From Kuafuiihalomonas sp039024635 (lineage in GTDB: Bacteria; Myxococcota; Kuafuiibacteriia; Kuafuiibacteriales; Kuafuiibacteriaceae): a stretch of 64,000 bases of DNA. Shown in pieces: positions 38,601 to 45,936 of this stretch. How positions within the stretch are numbered: position 1 is the first letter of the stretch; each line of letters opens with the position of its first letter. A model generated the notes under the pieces. The model saw only the letters and a list, made by a program, of their open reading frames with translations, searched no databases and was not told the DNA's origin. The stretch lies in NCBI GenBank assembly GCA_039024635.1, contig JBCCQA010000018.1, positions 51,326 to 115,325 of the forward strand, given 5' to 3'. The position numbers and the translations under genes are program-made.

Positions 38601-40042
38601 GCGAAGTTTTGGAAGAAGAAATCGAAAAAGGACCGTGGCTGGTCCGACATGACGGCCAGTCGGGCGGTGTCGCCCATCGACCCGATGGGCTCTTTGCCGT
38701 CCAGGGCCATGGGAACGAGAACCTCGTCGATCTCTTCCTTGCTCACCCCAAACAAAGCCAGGCCGTCCAGGACGTCTCGATCAGGGGTGGGTTCGGCTTG
38801 GCCGAGCTTCTCCAGCCGGGGGTCGAAGCTCGCGTTGTAGTTCTCGCGAGACTCGCTGGGGTCCCGAAAGTGGACCTCCCCGGTGGCCAGCTTGACGTGC
38901 ACGCCCCGACCCCCGTGGAGCGCGCCCTTGCGCAGGATGTCGGCTTCTTCGACGTCGAAGAGTCCAGCCTCGCTCGCGAGGTAGAAGCGGCTTCGCGTTT
39001 GCAGCCAGCGCCCCGGTCGGAAGCCGTTGCGGTCGAGGCGAGCCCCCACCAGTTCCCCGTCGCTGAAGGCCACGAAGGCCGGTCCGTCCCAGGGCTCCAC
39101 CGCCCGACTCCAGAACTTGTAGAAGGCGTTGCTCTGGGCCGATGCCGGCGGAATCATGATGGCCAGGATCTCCGACAAATGGGGGATGCTGGAGCGGTAC
39201 CGCAAGGCCTCCACCATCTCGTTGAGGTATCCCGAGTCCGAGATCCCGGAACGGGTCATCAACTCGTTCTTTGGCAGGCCCAAGGCCTGCTCCCGCGAGT
39301 AAGACCATGCGCGGTTGGCCTCGATGGTGTTGATCTCGCCGTTGTGCGCCACCATTCGAAAAGGCTGCACCTTGTCCCAGGAAGTCCGGGTGTTGGTGCT
39401 GAAGCGGCGATGAAACAGGGCGAAGCGGCTCACATAGTCCGGGGATTGGAGGTCGGGGTAGAAGTCCGCCAGGTCCTGGCTCTGCGTGAGGGCCTTGTAG
39501 ACGATGGTTCGGGTGGAGACCGAGACCGGCACCAGAGCATCCTCGAAGCCCGAACGGCTGAGGGCCGTCCGCGCCGCCTGGCGGGCCAGGTGGAGCAGGG
39601 TTCCGAAGGAGGACTCGGTCCGGCAGAACTTGGGCTTCTCGATGAAGAGCTGGTGAATCCGGGGAAGAAGCTCACGGGCCTGGCGGCCCAGCACTCCGGT
39701 GTTCACCGGGACCGCCCGGCGGTGGGCCACCGAGAGTCCCCGCGCCGCCAAGGCCTGGTTGAGCACCTCGAAGGCGCCGCCTTCGCTGCTGGGCGGCAGC
39801 ATCGAGAACCAGGTGGCGACGGCGCAGGAGCCCGGCTCCACCCCCAAGAGGGCAAAGGGGATCTCGGTCATGAGGCCGGCGCCGTCTCCGGTCTTGCGAT
39901 CGGCCAGGCGGCCCCCGCGGTGCTCGACCCTACACAGCCCGAGGAGAGCCTGGTCGACCACGTCGCGGTCGGCTTCCTGGGTCGTGCTCGCGACGAACCC
40001 TACCCCGCAGGCCGCGCGCTCACGGGATCCCTGCCATTCCAC
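35696..40042 (-). CDS. gltB: Glutamate synthase, large subunit
   Basis: 1,448 residues. It transfers ammonia from glutamine to 2-oxoglutarate using reduced FMN. The N-terminal class II glutaminase domain starts ERAACGVGFVA with the nucleophilic Cys close to the N-terminus, as expected after removal of a short propeptide. The central and FMN-binding synthase domains carry GFRPGRW, GAMSFGAISAES, KPGEGGQ and TGAASLSSMRHAGLPWE; the 3Fe-4S cluster cysteines are in CIMARVCQKNTCPRG. The C-terminal GXGXG beta helix domain has GGRLVIRPP, GNGCLYGATGGELF and EYMTGGTVVILG. Length is normal. The small subunit gltD is not in the window. Divergent from the diheme-type gene across 105 bases. Confidence 0.97.
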   Translation of the reverse strand: MEWQGSRERAACGVGFVASTTQEADRDVVDQALLGLCRVEHRGGRLADRKTGDGAGLMTEIPFALLGVEPGSCAVATWFSMLPPSSEGGAFEVLNQALAARGLSVAHRRAVPVNTGVLGRQARELLPRIHQLFIEKPKFCRTESSFGTLLHLARQAARTALSRSGFEDALVPVSVSTRTIVYKALTQSQDLADFYPDLQSPDYVSRFALFHRRFSTNTRTSWDKVQPFRMVAHNGEINTIEANRAWSYSREQALGLPKNELMTRSGISDSGYLNEMVEALRYRSSIPHLSEILAIMIPPASAQSNAFYKFWSRAVEPWDGPAFVAFSDGELVGARLDRNGFRPGRWLQTRSRFYLASEAGLFDVEEADILRKGALHGGRGVHVKLATGEVHFRDPSESRENYNASFDPRLEKLGQAEPTPDRDVLDGLALFGVSKEEIDEVLVPMALDGKEPIGSMGDTARLAVMSDQPRSFFDFFFQNFAQVTNPPLDHLRERLVTDLSCHLGRRPNVFEPKTLIPLTPGLELSSPVLTPRQMAALREAPVTSAHERSFETVEVDMTFPRVKGPKGLAYALEQLSEKVLAAIRGGCSILILSDRRAKYERPPIPSLLALQSASRVLTDHGHRLDASLVVEAADVRSTHHLAALVGFGAGAVAPHLAFAVAERMEHRRLKDTDRNETVARIRTAFDAGLLKIMSKMGISTVQGYKNSKLFTAVGLGRKLLEDLFPGLSAAVGGFELEDVAQRILEVSERERTLGPQVLIDAYLLREQRKGEKGEAHSMTAELSKRVHAFCADRSDGFEAWSEYEAYLATCEARGPTTLRDLWKLREDRPIPVEDVQPGLEITRRFGSGAMSFGAISAESQRDLIKGMAAIGGRSASGEGGENPFYEIDGTTATVKQVASGRFGVTAEYLMMGEEIEIKVAQGAKPGEGGQLMGLKVDAAIAKARHASEGVDLISPPPLHDIYSIEDLRQLIYELKQLKPGVQVTVKLVSGAHVGTIATGVVKAGADVVQVSGGDGGTGAASLSSMRHAGLPWEIGLASAHQALLAEGLRSHCILRVDGGLRHGQDIVKAACLGAEEFGFGKLILIAEGCIMARVCQKNTCPRGIATHDPKFKKKYRGSPDDVATLMRYLAEDVRRSLARMGFVHLEDVVGRGELLERGEAMPQVDLGALARPAPHRGFMGPALDERASRANARLLEDLGPAIRGEAEVEVETKIRSTDRATLATAAGAMALTLAQHRRGGPAPRSARVRFRGSAGQGFCAFLTAGLEVELWGEANDSVAKSMSGGRLVIRPPANAPYAAAENTILGNGCLYGATGGELFADGLAGDRFAVRNSGATAVIEGVGLHACEYMTGGTVVILGGVSYNVGAGMTGGELFLRAECLPLVNTEYIVARDLSTEDQARLVHLVRRHAELTGSASAARLLENEDWTSFRRFIPRALSVRPPALARV

Positions 40043-40147
40043 AGCGGTCAGAGGAGGGGAGGGCGCCGCAGCGTGTCAACGCGGGCCCCACCGAGACGTC
40101 AAAAGGGCTGGAGATTCGGGGCCATCATCCGCTACGACTGGGCGGCA

Positions 40148-41536
40148 GTGCGGGGTTTCTCGTTCTTGAGTCTCCTGAGCCTGACCAGCCTGGGGGGAGC
40201 CTGGGCCCAGGCTCGTCCGACCGCGCCCGAGGCACTCTGCGCGGCTCGGCCGGAGTACCTGACCTGCATCGCCGCCACCGCCGAGTGTGTGCTCTGCCAT
40301 CAAAGTGTCCCCCCCGCCCACAACCCCTTCGGACAAGACATCGCGCAGCGCCTCGACGCATTTCGAGATCCCGGGGTCGACCCGGAGGAGAGTTTTCATC
40401 GTTGGCTTCCAGCCATACTGGGCATGGTGGAGGAGCTGGACTCGGACGGAGACGGCGCCTGGAACCTGGACGAACTCCTCTCGGGGACGGAGCCGGGAGA
40501 CCGTTCGAGCTTTCCAATGCCCGAACGCTGCGGGCCCGAGGTGCCTCAAGAGGACTGCCGCTACGACGCCGCCTACGCCTTTCGGCGGATGAATCTGGAT
40601 TTCTGTGGCGTACAGCCGGGCTACGAAGAGCTTCAGGACTTCGTGGAGCTGGCCCCACCGCAGCAGGTCCAGCGGCTTCACGAGGGTCTCGACGCCTGTC
40701 TCGATACCGACTTTTGGCGGGGTCCGGGCGGACGCGTCTGGCGGTTGGGCAATGCTCGCGTTCGCCCTTCGGCGGGGGAAGGCCTCGTCCTCTACGACTA
40801 CGGTCTTTGGGTCTATGCCAACACCGACAGTCGCGACGTGCGAGACGTCTTGATCGCCGACTACATCGTCCTCCCCGATACCATCGACGGCGTCTTCGAC
40901 TACTGGCGCCTGCCCGAGGGGGCGATCGGAGAGCACCAGCTTGCGCCTCCAAGCCGCCGGGCCGGGATGATGACCACGATTTCTTTCCTGCAGGACGGGA
41001 TCATGTTCAGCGCTCTTCCCCGGACCGCGGCCGCTTGGGCCTATAGGGAGCATCTGGGCCTCGACCTGGCTCGGCTCGAGGGTCTTTATCCAGTGCCCGA
41101 GGAGCCCCGAGACTACGATAGGGCCGGGGTGGCCGACGCCGACTGCGCCTTCTGTCACTCGACAATCGACCCGCTGGCCTATCCCTTCAGCCGCTGGCAA
41201 GGCCGAACCGGGGTTCCGGGCGCATACCAGCCGGACCGACTGGACGTTCATTTCGCAGCCGAGATTCCTGGCGTCGAAGCCATGCCCGAACAGGGCTTCA
41301 TATTCGGCCAACCGGTGAATCACTTGGCCGAATGGGCCCAGGTGGCCGCGAACTCCGAGTACTTCGCCAAGAAGCTGGTGCAGGACTACTGGCGGATGAT
41401 TCACGGCCGGCTCCCGGACGCGGGAGACCGAGCGTCCTTCGATGAACTCTGGGTCAACTTAATGCTGACCCACGGCTATCGCGTGGAGTCGATGCTTCAC
41501 GACATGGTGGACCAGGATGCCTACGGCACGCCTTGA
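40148..41536 (+). CDS. Secreted diheme c-type-like protein, DUF1592/DUF1588-related
   Basis: 462 residues from a GTG at 40148 giving a signal peptide (RGFSFLSLLSLTSLGGAWAQA); the very long upstream frame opposite gltB is discarded. Two CxxCH heme-binding motifs occur: ECVLCHQS at about residue 46 and DCAFCHSTIDP at about residue 335. An acidic DSDGDGAWNLDE loop after the first could bind calcium. The region RRAGMMTTISFLQDGIMF through IDPLAYPFSRW resembles the DUF1588/DUF1592 planctomycete-type cytochrome segment. Electron transfer is likely but redox partners are unknown. First gene of an overlapping five-gene run. Confidence 0.75.
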   Translation: MRGFSFLSLLSLTSLGGAWAQARPTAPEALCAARPEYLTCIAATAECVLCHQSVPPAHNPFGQDIAQRLDAFRDPGVDPEESFHRWLPAILGMVEELDSDGDGAWNLDELLSGTEPGDRSSFPMPERCGPEVPQEDCRYDAAYAFRRMNLDFCGVQPGYEELQDFVELAPPQQVQRLHEGLDACLDTDFWRGPGGRVWRLGNARVRPSAGEGLVLYDYGLWVYANTDSRDVRDVLIADYIVLPDTIDGVFDYWRLPEGAIGEHQLAPPSRRAGMMTTISFLQDGIMFSALPRTAAAWAYREHLGLDLARLEGLYPVPEEPRDYDRAGVADADCAFCHSTIDPLAYPFSRWQGRTGVPGAYQPDRLDVHFAAEIPGVEAMPEQGFIFGQPVNHLAEWAQVAANSEYFAKKLVQDYWRMIHGRLPDAGDRASFDELWVNLMLTHGYRVESMLHDMVDQDAYGTP

Positions 41537-42308
41537 TGCCCCCTGGGGCCTGGTGGCTCTGCTCGTGCTCGGCTCGTCCGGCTGCACCTCGGAGAGCCGG
41601 CCGGCATCGGGGCGAAACGAACTGCCCAACGCCCGGCCGGTACCGAGCCGAGAGATGGGCCCGGTCGAACGGGGCCACCCACAGTCCATCGTCGACATGG
41701 GGATCGTCGAGGACACCGACATGGGCATCCGGCCCCCGGACTTGGGCCCGCCCCCGCCCGACCTTGGGCCCCTGCCACCGGCTGCGTCTCGGCCCCTACA
41801 GTTCAAGCGCTTCGATCAACTGCGGGAAGAGCTGGGAAGAATCCTGGACCTTCCGGCGGCTTCGGTGTGCGTCGAGCTCGGGCGCTACAGCTGCACCGAC
41901 GACGCTCATCGCGTCGTCCTGGGCGGGGCCAAAGCCATAGGGGCCAACATCTACTGGGGCGACTCGGTCCCCGGACCCACCACGCCGGTAGCCTTCGAGC
42001 GCGTCGTGCTATCGGCCTGCGCCCAGCGGGCCCAGCTGGAGGTAGAGATGCCGCCCGACAACCGAGCGTTCCTGGTGGCGGCCGAGCTAGTGGACGGGGG
42101 CCTAGACCCCCGAAGCACCGGGGCGATGGAAGCCGTGCATCGGCTCTTCCGGGGCGGCCTTCTCCGGGAGGCCAACTCGGTCGAGCTCGAGGCGGCGGTC
42201 CAGATCTACGACGAGATTTCGGCCGTCAACCGCTTGGACCCAGCGATGACTTGGTTCCAAGCGATCTGCGCCGGCGTCCTGAGCTCCACGGAGTTCGCCT
42301 TTTATTGA
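41517..42308 (+). CDS. Lipoprotein with Asp/Pro/Gly linker
   Basis: 263 residues. The ATG at 41517 overlaps the preceding gene by 20 bases. The signal sequence ends in lipobox GSSGC (Cys23). Residues about 45-85 are an acidic Met/Pro/Gly linker (VDMGIVEDTDMG, PPDLGPPPPDLGP) like the one in the beta-helix lipoprotein. The folded part (about 90-263) contains four cysteines (VCVELGRYSC, LSACAQRA, AICAGV) and ends CAGVLSSTEFAFY, similar to the ends of DUF1592-type proteins (LASPEFLY). It may be a split partner of the upstream gene. Function unknown. Confidence 0.65.
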   Translation: MPTARLDAPWGLVALLVLGSSGCTSESRPASGRNELPNARPVPSREMGPVERGHPQSIVDMGIVEDTDMGIRPPDLGPPPPDLGPLPPAASRPLQFKRFDQLREELGRILDLPAASVCVELGRYSCTDDAHRVVLGGAKAIGANIYWGDSVPGPTTPVAFERVVLSACAQRAQLEVEMPPDNRAFLVAAELVDGGLDPRSTGAMEAVHRLFRGGLLREANSVELEAAVQIYDEISAVNRLDPAMTWFQAICAGVLSSTEFAFY

Positions 42309-42319
42309 GGCTTCGAGTG

Positions 42320-43786
42320 ATGGCCATGAAGAAGGGAAGAAGGCAGTTCTTGAAGGGTGCGGTTGCGATGGCCGCCGCAGCCGGGGTCGCAGGTACCCGT
42401 CGTCGCCAAGCTCTCGCGGAGACGGAGGGGAACGAGCGCTTTCTGATCATCCTCTGCGGCCTCGGCGGCTATTCCATCCAGGACGCCTTCATGGCCGTGA
42501 GGGTCTCGGAGGCGGCAAGTCCGGCTGAACTCAACTGCTTCCCGGACGAGTTCATCGAAGAGATCGGACCTTTCCGGGCGGTCAGCATGGCACCCGGGAC
42601 GGAAGGGGCCTCAGGCTATCCGAGCTTCCAAGCCGAGTTCCTCCGCCGTCACGCCAGCGAGACCACGGTTTGGACCCAGCGGGCGTCCAGCGTGAACCAC
42701 CTGAACGCCCAGACGCGCTGTCTGAACGGTGACGCGGCTTGGGCCGGACGTACGCTGATGGAGGCCGTGGCCGCTGAGCGAGGGCGGGGCCTCGCCCTAC
42801 CAAACGTCAACATGGCCGGCTCGGGCTTCGCCGTCCCGGGCACCGACCCGTCGATTCCGGCCTACGCTAGGCCCATCGGCATCACGGACCCCAGGCTGTT
42901 CGCCCTGGGCACTCACGCGTACGAGGGTCTTCGACCGACCTGGACCCCTCAGGAGGTGAGTTGGTCTCGACGCTTCCGGACCCAGGTCGAGGCCGGGCGC
43001 GACTTCAACCGGCGTCATCGAAACAGCCGCCGCCTCGAGACCTGGCTGGAAGCTAGGTCTCGAGCCCTCGACTTCGAAGCCCAGAGCCTGATCAGCAAGC
43101 TGAGCGTGGTCGGCGAATCGGAGAGTTGGCCCCTCACGGAGTACGGCATCGATCCAAGCGCCGACCTGGCCGCCCTCGAGGCCGCCTTCCCCAAGCTCGA
43201 GCAGGACCCCACCGAAGCTCAGGCCGCTCTGGCCTTCCTGTTGGTGAAGCATCGGGCATCCTCGGTCGTCACCATCGCGCCTCCCGCCCAAGGTCTACGA
43301 GGTCCGGACGGCGAGATCGTCATTTTCAACTCGGTCTTCGACGCCGCCCACAACATCCATCGGCCGAGCCAAGACTTCCACTGGTCCCGCTTGCTCGAGG
43401 TTGCGGACGGCTTGATCGGTCTTCTCAAGTCCACCCCATACGGGGACCAGGGGGAAAGTCTTTGGGACCGGACCGTTCTATACATGCCCAGCGAGTTCGG
43501 CCGGGTGCAGGTGCGCTACGGTCCGGGGGGCAACTTCGGCACGGCCCACGACTTCCCGGGGGTCCAAATCGCGGTCTCCCCCCTCATTCGCGGGGGTCGT
43601 ATCTTCGGGGACATCGAGCGAAGCCAGGGGCGTCTCATCGGCTTCGAGCCCACCGCCAGCAACGCCATCGACCCGACCCGACCCGGTATCTCGGAGAAGG
43701 AAGGCTTCTCGGCCATGCTGGAGCTGATGGGCATCTCCAGAGCGGGAAGTGGCCTTCCCCCCGCCGACTTCCTCTCCAAAGCGTGA
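42320..43786 (+). CDS. Tat-exported DUF1501 family protein
   Basis: 488 residues from the ATG at 42320; a longer upstream frame lies across the previous gene. The N-terminus KKGRRQFLKGAVAMAAAAG is a twin-arginine signal (RRQFLK). The core shows DUF1501 features: FDAAHNIHRPSQDFHWSRLL in place of the usual GWDTH segment, then VLYMPSEFGR (normally GEFGRTP) and GTAHDFPGVQIAVSPLIRGG. These belong to the alkaline-phosphatase-like superfamily. Usually encoded next to DUF1549/DUF1592 proteins in planctomycetes and myxobacteria; the function is unproven. The stop overlaps the next GTG by 4 bases. Confidence 0.82.
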   Translation: MAMKKGRRQFLKGAVAMAAAAGVAGTRRRQALAETEGNERFLIILCGLGGYSIQDAFMAVRVSEAASPAELNCFPDEFIEEIGPFRAVSMAPGTEGASGYPSFQAEFLRRHASETTVWTQRASSVNHLNAQTRCLNGDAAWAGRTLMEAVAAERGRGLALPNVNMAGSGFAVPGTDPSIPAYARPIGITDPRLFALGTHAYEGLRPTWTPQEVSWSRRFRTQVEAGRDFNRRHRNSRRLETWLEARSRALDFEAQSLISKLSVVGESESWPLTEYGIDPSADLAALEAAFPKLEQDPTEAQAALAFLLVKHRASSVVTIAPPAQGLRGPDGEIVIFNSVFDAAHNIHRPSQDFHWSRLLEVADGLIGLLKSTPYGDQGESLWDRTVLYMPSEFGRVQVRYGPGGNFGTAHDFPGVQIAVSPLIRGGRIFGDIERSQGRLIGFEPTASNAIDPTRPGISEKEGFSAMLELMGISRAGSGLPPADFLSKA

Positions 43787-44577
43787 AGCTGCGTCTGGGG
43801 GCCGCCGACTGGTCGGCCCGACCCCAAGGTCGAGCTGCTTGGCGGATGGACCCGGAATCGGAACCCGTCCTCTTCGAGAAGCCGACGTCCTTCGAGGCCT
43901 TGGTCGAGTGGATGCGCTGCCCAGAGCTTCCCTCTCTCGTCGGCATCGATGTCGGCGTCGGTGTACCCCGGGGCCACGGCGCCGGTTTCCGAGCCTGGCT
44001 CGAGAGCAGCCAGGTCCCCATCGAGCGCCGATGCAGCTCCACCCCGGACACGTGGAGCCTCGAGAGGCCTTTCTTCAGGGTGCCGCCCGGGCCCGGGGGC
44101 CTCACGGCCTACCGCAGGCGTGGTCGGCTCACCCGAGGCATCGACGACGCGCTGGGCGGCAAGAGCCCGTTCATCCTTTCGGGCATTCCTGGTTGCGTCG
44201 GCTCGAGCTGTGTCCAGCTTTGGGAGTACCTGCGTCGAGGACCCGAGCATGTGAGGCTGTGGCCCTTCGATGGTCCCCTGACCGCGCTCTTGCGTCCAGG
44301 CGCCGTCGTTGTGGGGGAGATCTATCCCTCGGCCCAGCTTCGGGCCCTGCTGCCCCAGACTCGTCTTCGGAAGTCGAAGCGGGCCGACAGGGCGGTGGCC
44401 CTCGCTCAACTGCCGTCGCCGCCTTTGGCGCAGTCCCAGCGCGCTCTAGACTCCGAAGACGTTTTCGATGCTTGGGTCGGGCTGGTGCAGATGGCCCAAG
44501 CCGATGCCGAAGGGTATCTCGATTCGGAGGCAGCCGATCCCGTGCATGAAGGCGGGCTCCTGGGGTCACTGGCGTGA
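43783..44577 (+). CDS. Predicted RNase-H-fold (DUF429-like) cytoplasmic protein
   Basis: 264 residues from a GTG overlapping the DUF1501 stop. LRLGAADWSARPQGRAAW, then SLVGIDVGVGVPRG, and VVVGEIYPSAQLRALLPQTRLRKSKRADR, resemble the DUF429/predicted nuclease group with an RNase-H-like fold, where the two Asp residues (ADWSA, GIDVG) and Glu (GEIYP) would form the metal site. No signal sequence is present, which is odd within an exported-protein operon. The similarity is motif-level only; it may not be a nuclease. Confidence 0.6.
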   Translation: MKLRLGAADWSARPQGRAAWRMDPESEPVLFEKPTSFEALVEWMRCPELPSLVGIDVGVGVPRGHGAGFRAWLESSQVPIERRCSSTPDTWSLERPFFRVPPGPGGLTAYRRRGRLTRGIDDALGGKSPFILSGIPGCVGSSCVQLWEYLRRGPEHVRLWPFDGPLTALLRPGAVVVGEIYPSAQLRALLPQTRLRKSKRADRAVALAQLPSPPLAQSQRALDSEDVFDAWVGLVQMAQADAEGYLDSEAADPVHEGGLLGSLA

Positions 44578-45278
44578 TGGGCCTCGGCCTTTTGCTTCTT
44601 TCGGCCCTGCCTCCAGGACCCGCCGTCGAACTTGAGCTGGGGGTCCAGTGGCACAGCGAAGACCTGAACGTCGATGGCCCGGGTGCCGGCCGCTTCCTGC
44701 CGTCGTACTCCGCCGCCGCGTTCCCGCTGCGCCTCCTGGTCCGTCCCCTGGCGGGCGCAGAGCCGTCGTGGCTCGATGGACTCTTCTTCGAGGCGCGCTG
44801 GCTGCGAAGCCTGGATCAAGCGGTCCCGATGGGACCCGTGGTCCGGCACCAGACCCTGCGGGGCCGGTTGGGGACGCGACTGGGTCTGTCCTCGTACGCG
44901 GGCCTGAGTCCCTTCTTCTGGGCAGCGTGGAGCCAAACGCGTTTCGACGATTCGTCAGGCCTCCTCGCGCCCCGCTCCTTCCGCTGGGGCGGGGGGGCGT
45001 GCTTCGAGTATGGCGGTCGGCTTCGATGGGCCGGCGCCGTCGCGCTCGGCTACCTGGCGGAACTGGAGGGCCTGGCCGAACAGTCGGGCGAAGACGGCCT
45101 GGCCGCCGAGGCCGAGGTCGAGTTGAGCGCCCGGGTCGGTGCCCTGAGAATTGGAGGGCGGCTGGGCTTCGAAACCCAGCGATTCGGGCCCGGAAGCAGT
45201 TGGGACCGACTGGGAGGGGGCGTGGTGCTGGCGTGGGAAGTCGAGGCCCTGGGGCGAGCCCCGACGATTACAGACTGA
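44577..45278 (+). CDS. Predicted outer-membrane beta-barrel-like protein
   Basis: About 233 residues. The ATG at 44577 overlaps the previous TGA; a GTG 3 bases earlier is equally possible. A signal peptide (MGLGLLLLSALPPGPAV) is followed by alternating polar/hydrophobic stretches ending with aromatic residues, such as PLRLLVRPLAG, WLDGLFFEARWLRSL, GLSPFFWAAWSQTRF, RLRWAGAVALGYLAEL and AEVELSARVGALRIGGRLGFETQ, the pattern of an outer-membrane beta barrel. No named family recognised. The 3' end overlaps rpsD by 11 bases. Confidence 0.6.
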   Translation: MGLGLLLLSALPPGPAVELELGVQWHSEDLNVDGPGAGRFLPSYSAAAFPLRLLVRPLAGAEPSWLDGLFFEARWLRSLDQAVPMGPVVRHQTLRGRLGTRLGLSSYAGLSPFFWAAWSQTRFDDSSGLLAPRSFRWGGGACFEYGGRLRWAGAVALGYLAELEGLAEQSGEDGLAAEAEVELSARVGALRIGGRLGFETQRFGPGSSWDRLGGGVVLAWEVEALGRAPTITD

Positions 45279-45888
45279 GGGCGTACAGCTCGACGACCAG
45301 GGATTCGTTGATGGCGAAGGGGCAATCGCCTTTTTCGGGGGCCGACTTCACCGTACCTCGGAGGCCGCTCGGGTCCCGCTCCAAGTAGGGCGGCAAAGCC
45401 AGAATGACGGGGCCAGCGACCTCGGCCGCCACCTTCTCTCGCATCTTGCTGCTGTCCCGCACCTGAACGACGTCGCCCGTGCTCACCTGGAAGGAAGGGA
45501 TGTCGGTCGGCTGACCGTTCACCTCGATGTGGCCGTGGTTCACGAGCTGCCGCGCCGCACGGATGGTCCGGGTGAATCCGAGCCGGAATATTACGTTGTC
45601 CAGTCGGCTCTCCAGCATCACGATCAGATTGGTTCCCGTGTTGCCCTTGGTCCGCTTGGCCCGGACCATGTACCGACGGAACTGCTTTTCACCGACGCCG
45701 TAGTGGTGCCGGAGCTTCTGCTTTTCGCGCAGCCGAATCGCATAGTCCGAGAGCTTGATGCGCTGGGTGGGTCCGTGCTGGCCCGGCGGGTAGGGGCGAC
45801 GAAGCTCCTTCGAGACAAAGAGTCCCGGCAGCTCGGCGCCGCCAAGGCGCCGCGCGATGCGCAGACGCGGTCCGGTATAACGCGACAT
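45268..45888 (-). CDS. rpsD: 30S ribosomal protein S4
   Basis: 206 residues, standard length, starting MSRYTGPRLRIARRLG. It initiates 30S assembly on 16S rRNA and in many bacteria represses its own operon. The S4 RNA-binding domain is seen in MLESRLDNVIFRLGFTRTIRAARQLVNHGHIEVNG. The N-terminal region has no cysteines, so this is the zinc-independent form. A strong AAGGAGGC ribosome site precedes the start. It is solitary, not in the usual rpsM-rpsK-rpsD-rpoA cluster, so either the gene has moved or there is a second copy elsewhere. Confidence 0.97.
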   Translation of the reverse strand: MSRYTGPRLRIARRLGGAELPGLFVSKELRRPYPPGQHGPTQRIKLSDYAIRLREKQKLRHHYGVGEKQFRRYMVRAKRTKGNTGTNLIVMLESRLDNVIFRLGFTRTIRAARQLVNHGHIEVNGQPTDIPSFQVSTGDVVQVRDSSKMREKVAAEVAGPVILALPPYLERDPSGLRGTVKSAPEKGDCPFAINESLVVELYALSL

Positions 45889-45936
45889 TGGCCCGCCTCC
45901 TTAGATGAACCCGTCCCAACTTGCAACCGGATTGGC

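Noticed and set aside
38405..40147. Long open frame continuing upstream of the diheme-type gene opposite gltB
   Set aside because: The region is antisense to gltB, and the signal peptide starts at 40148, so the extension is not coding.
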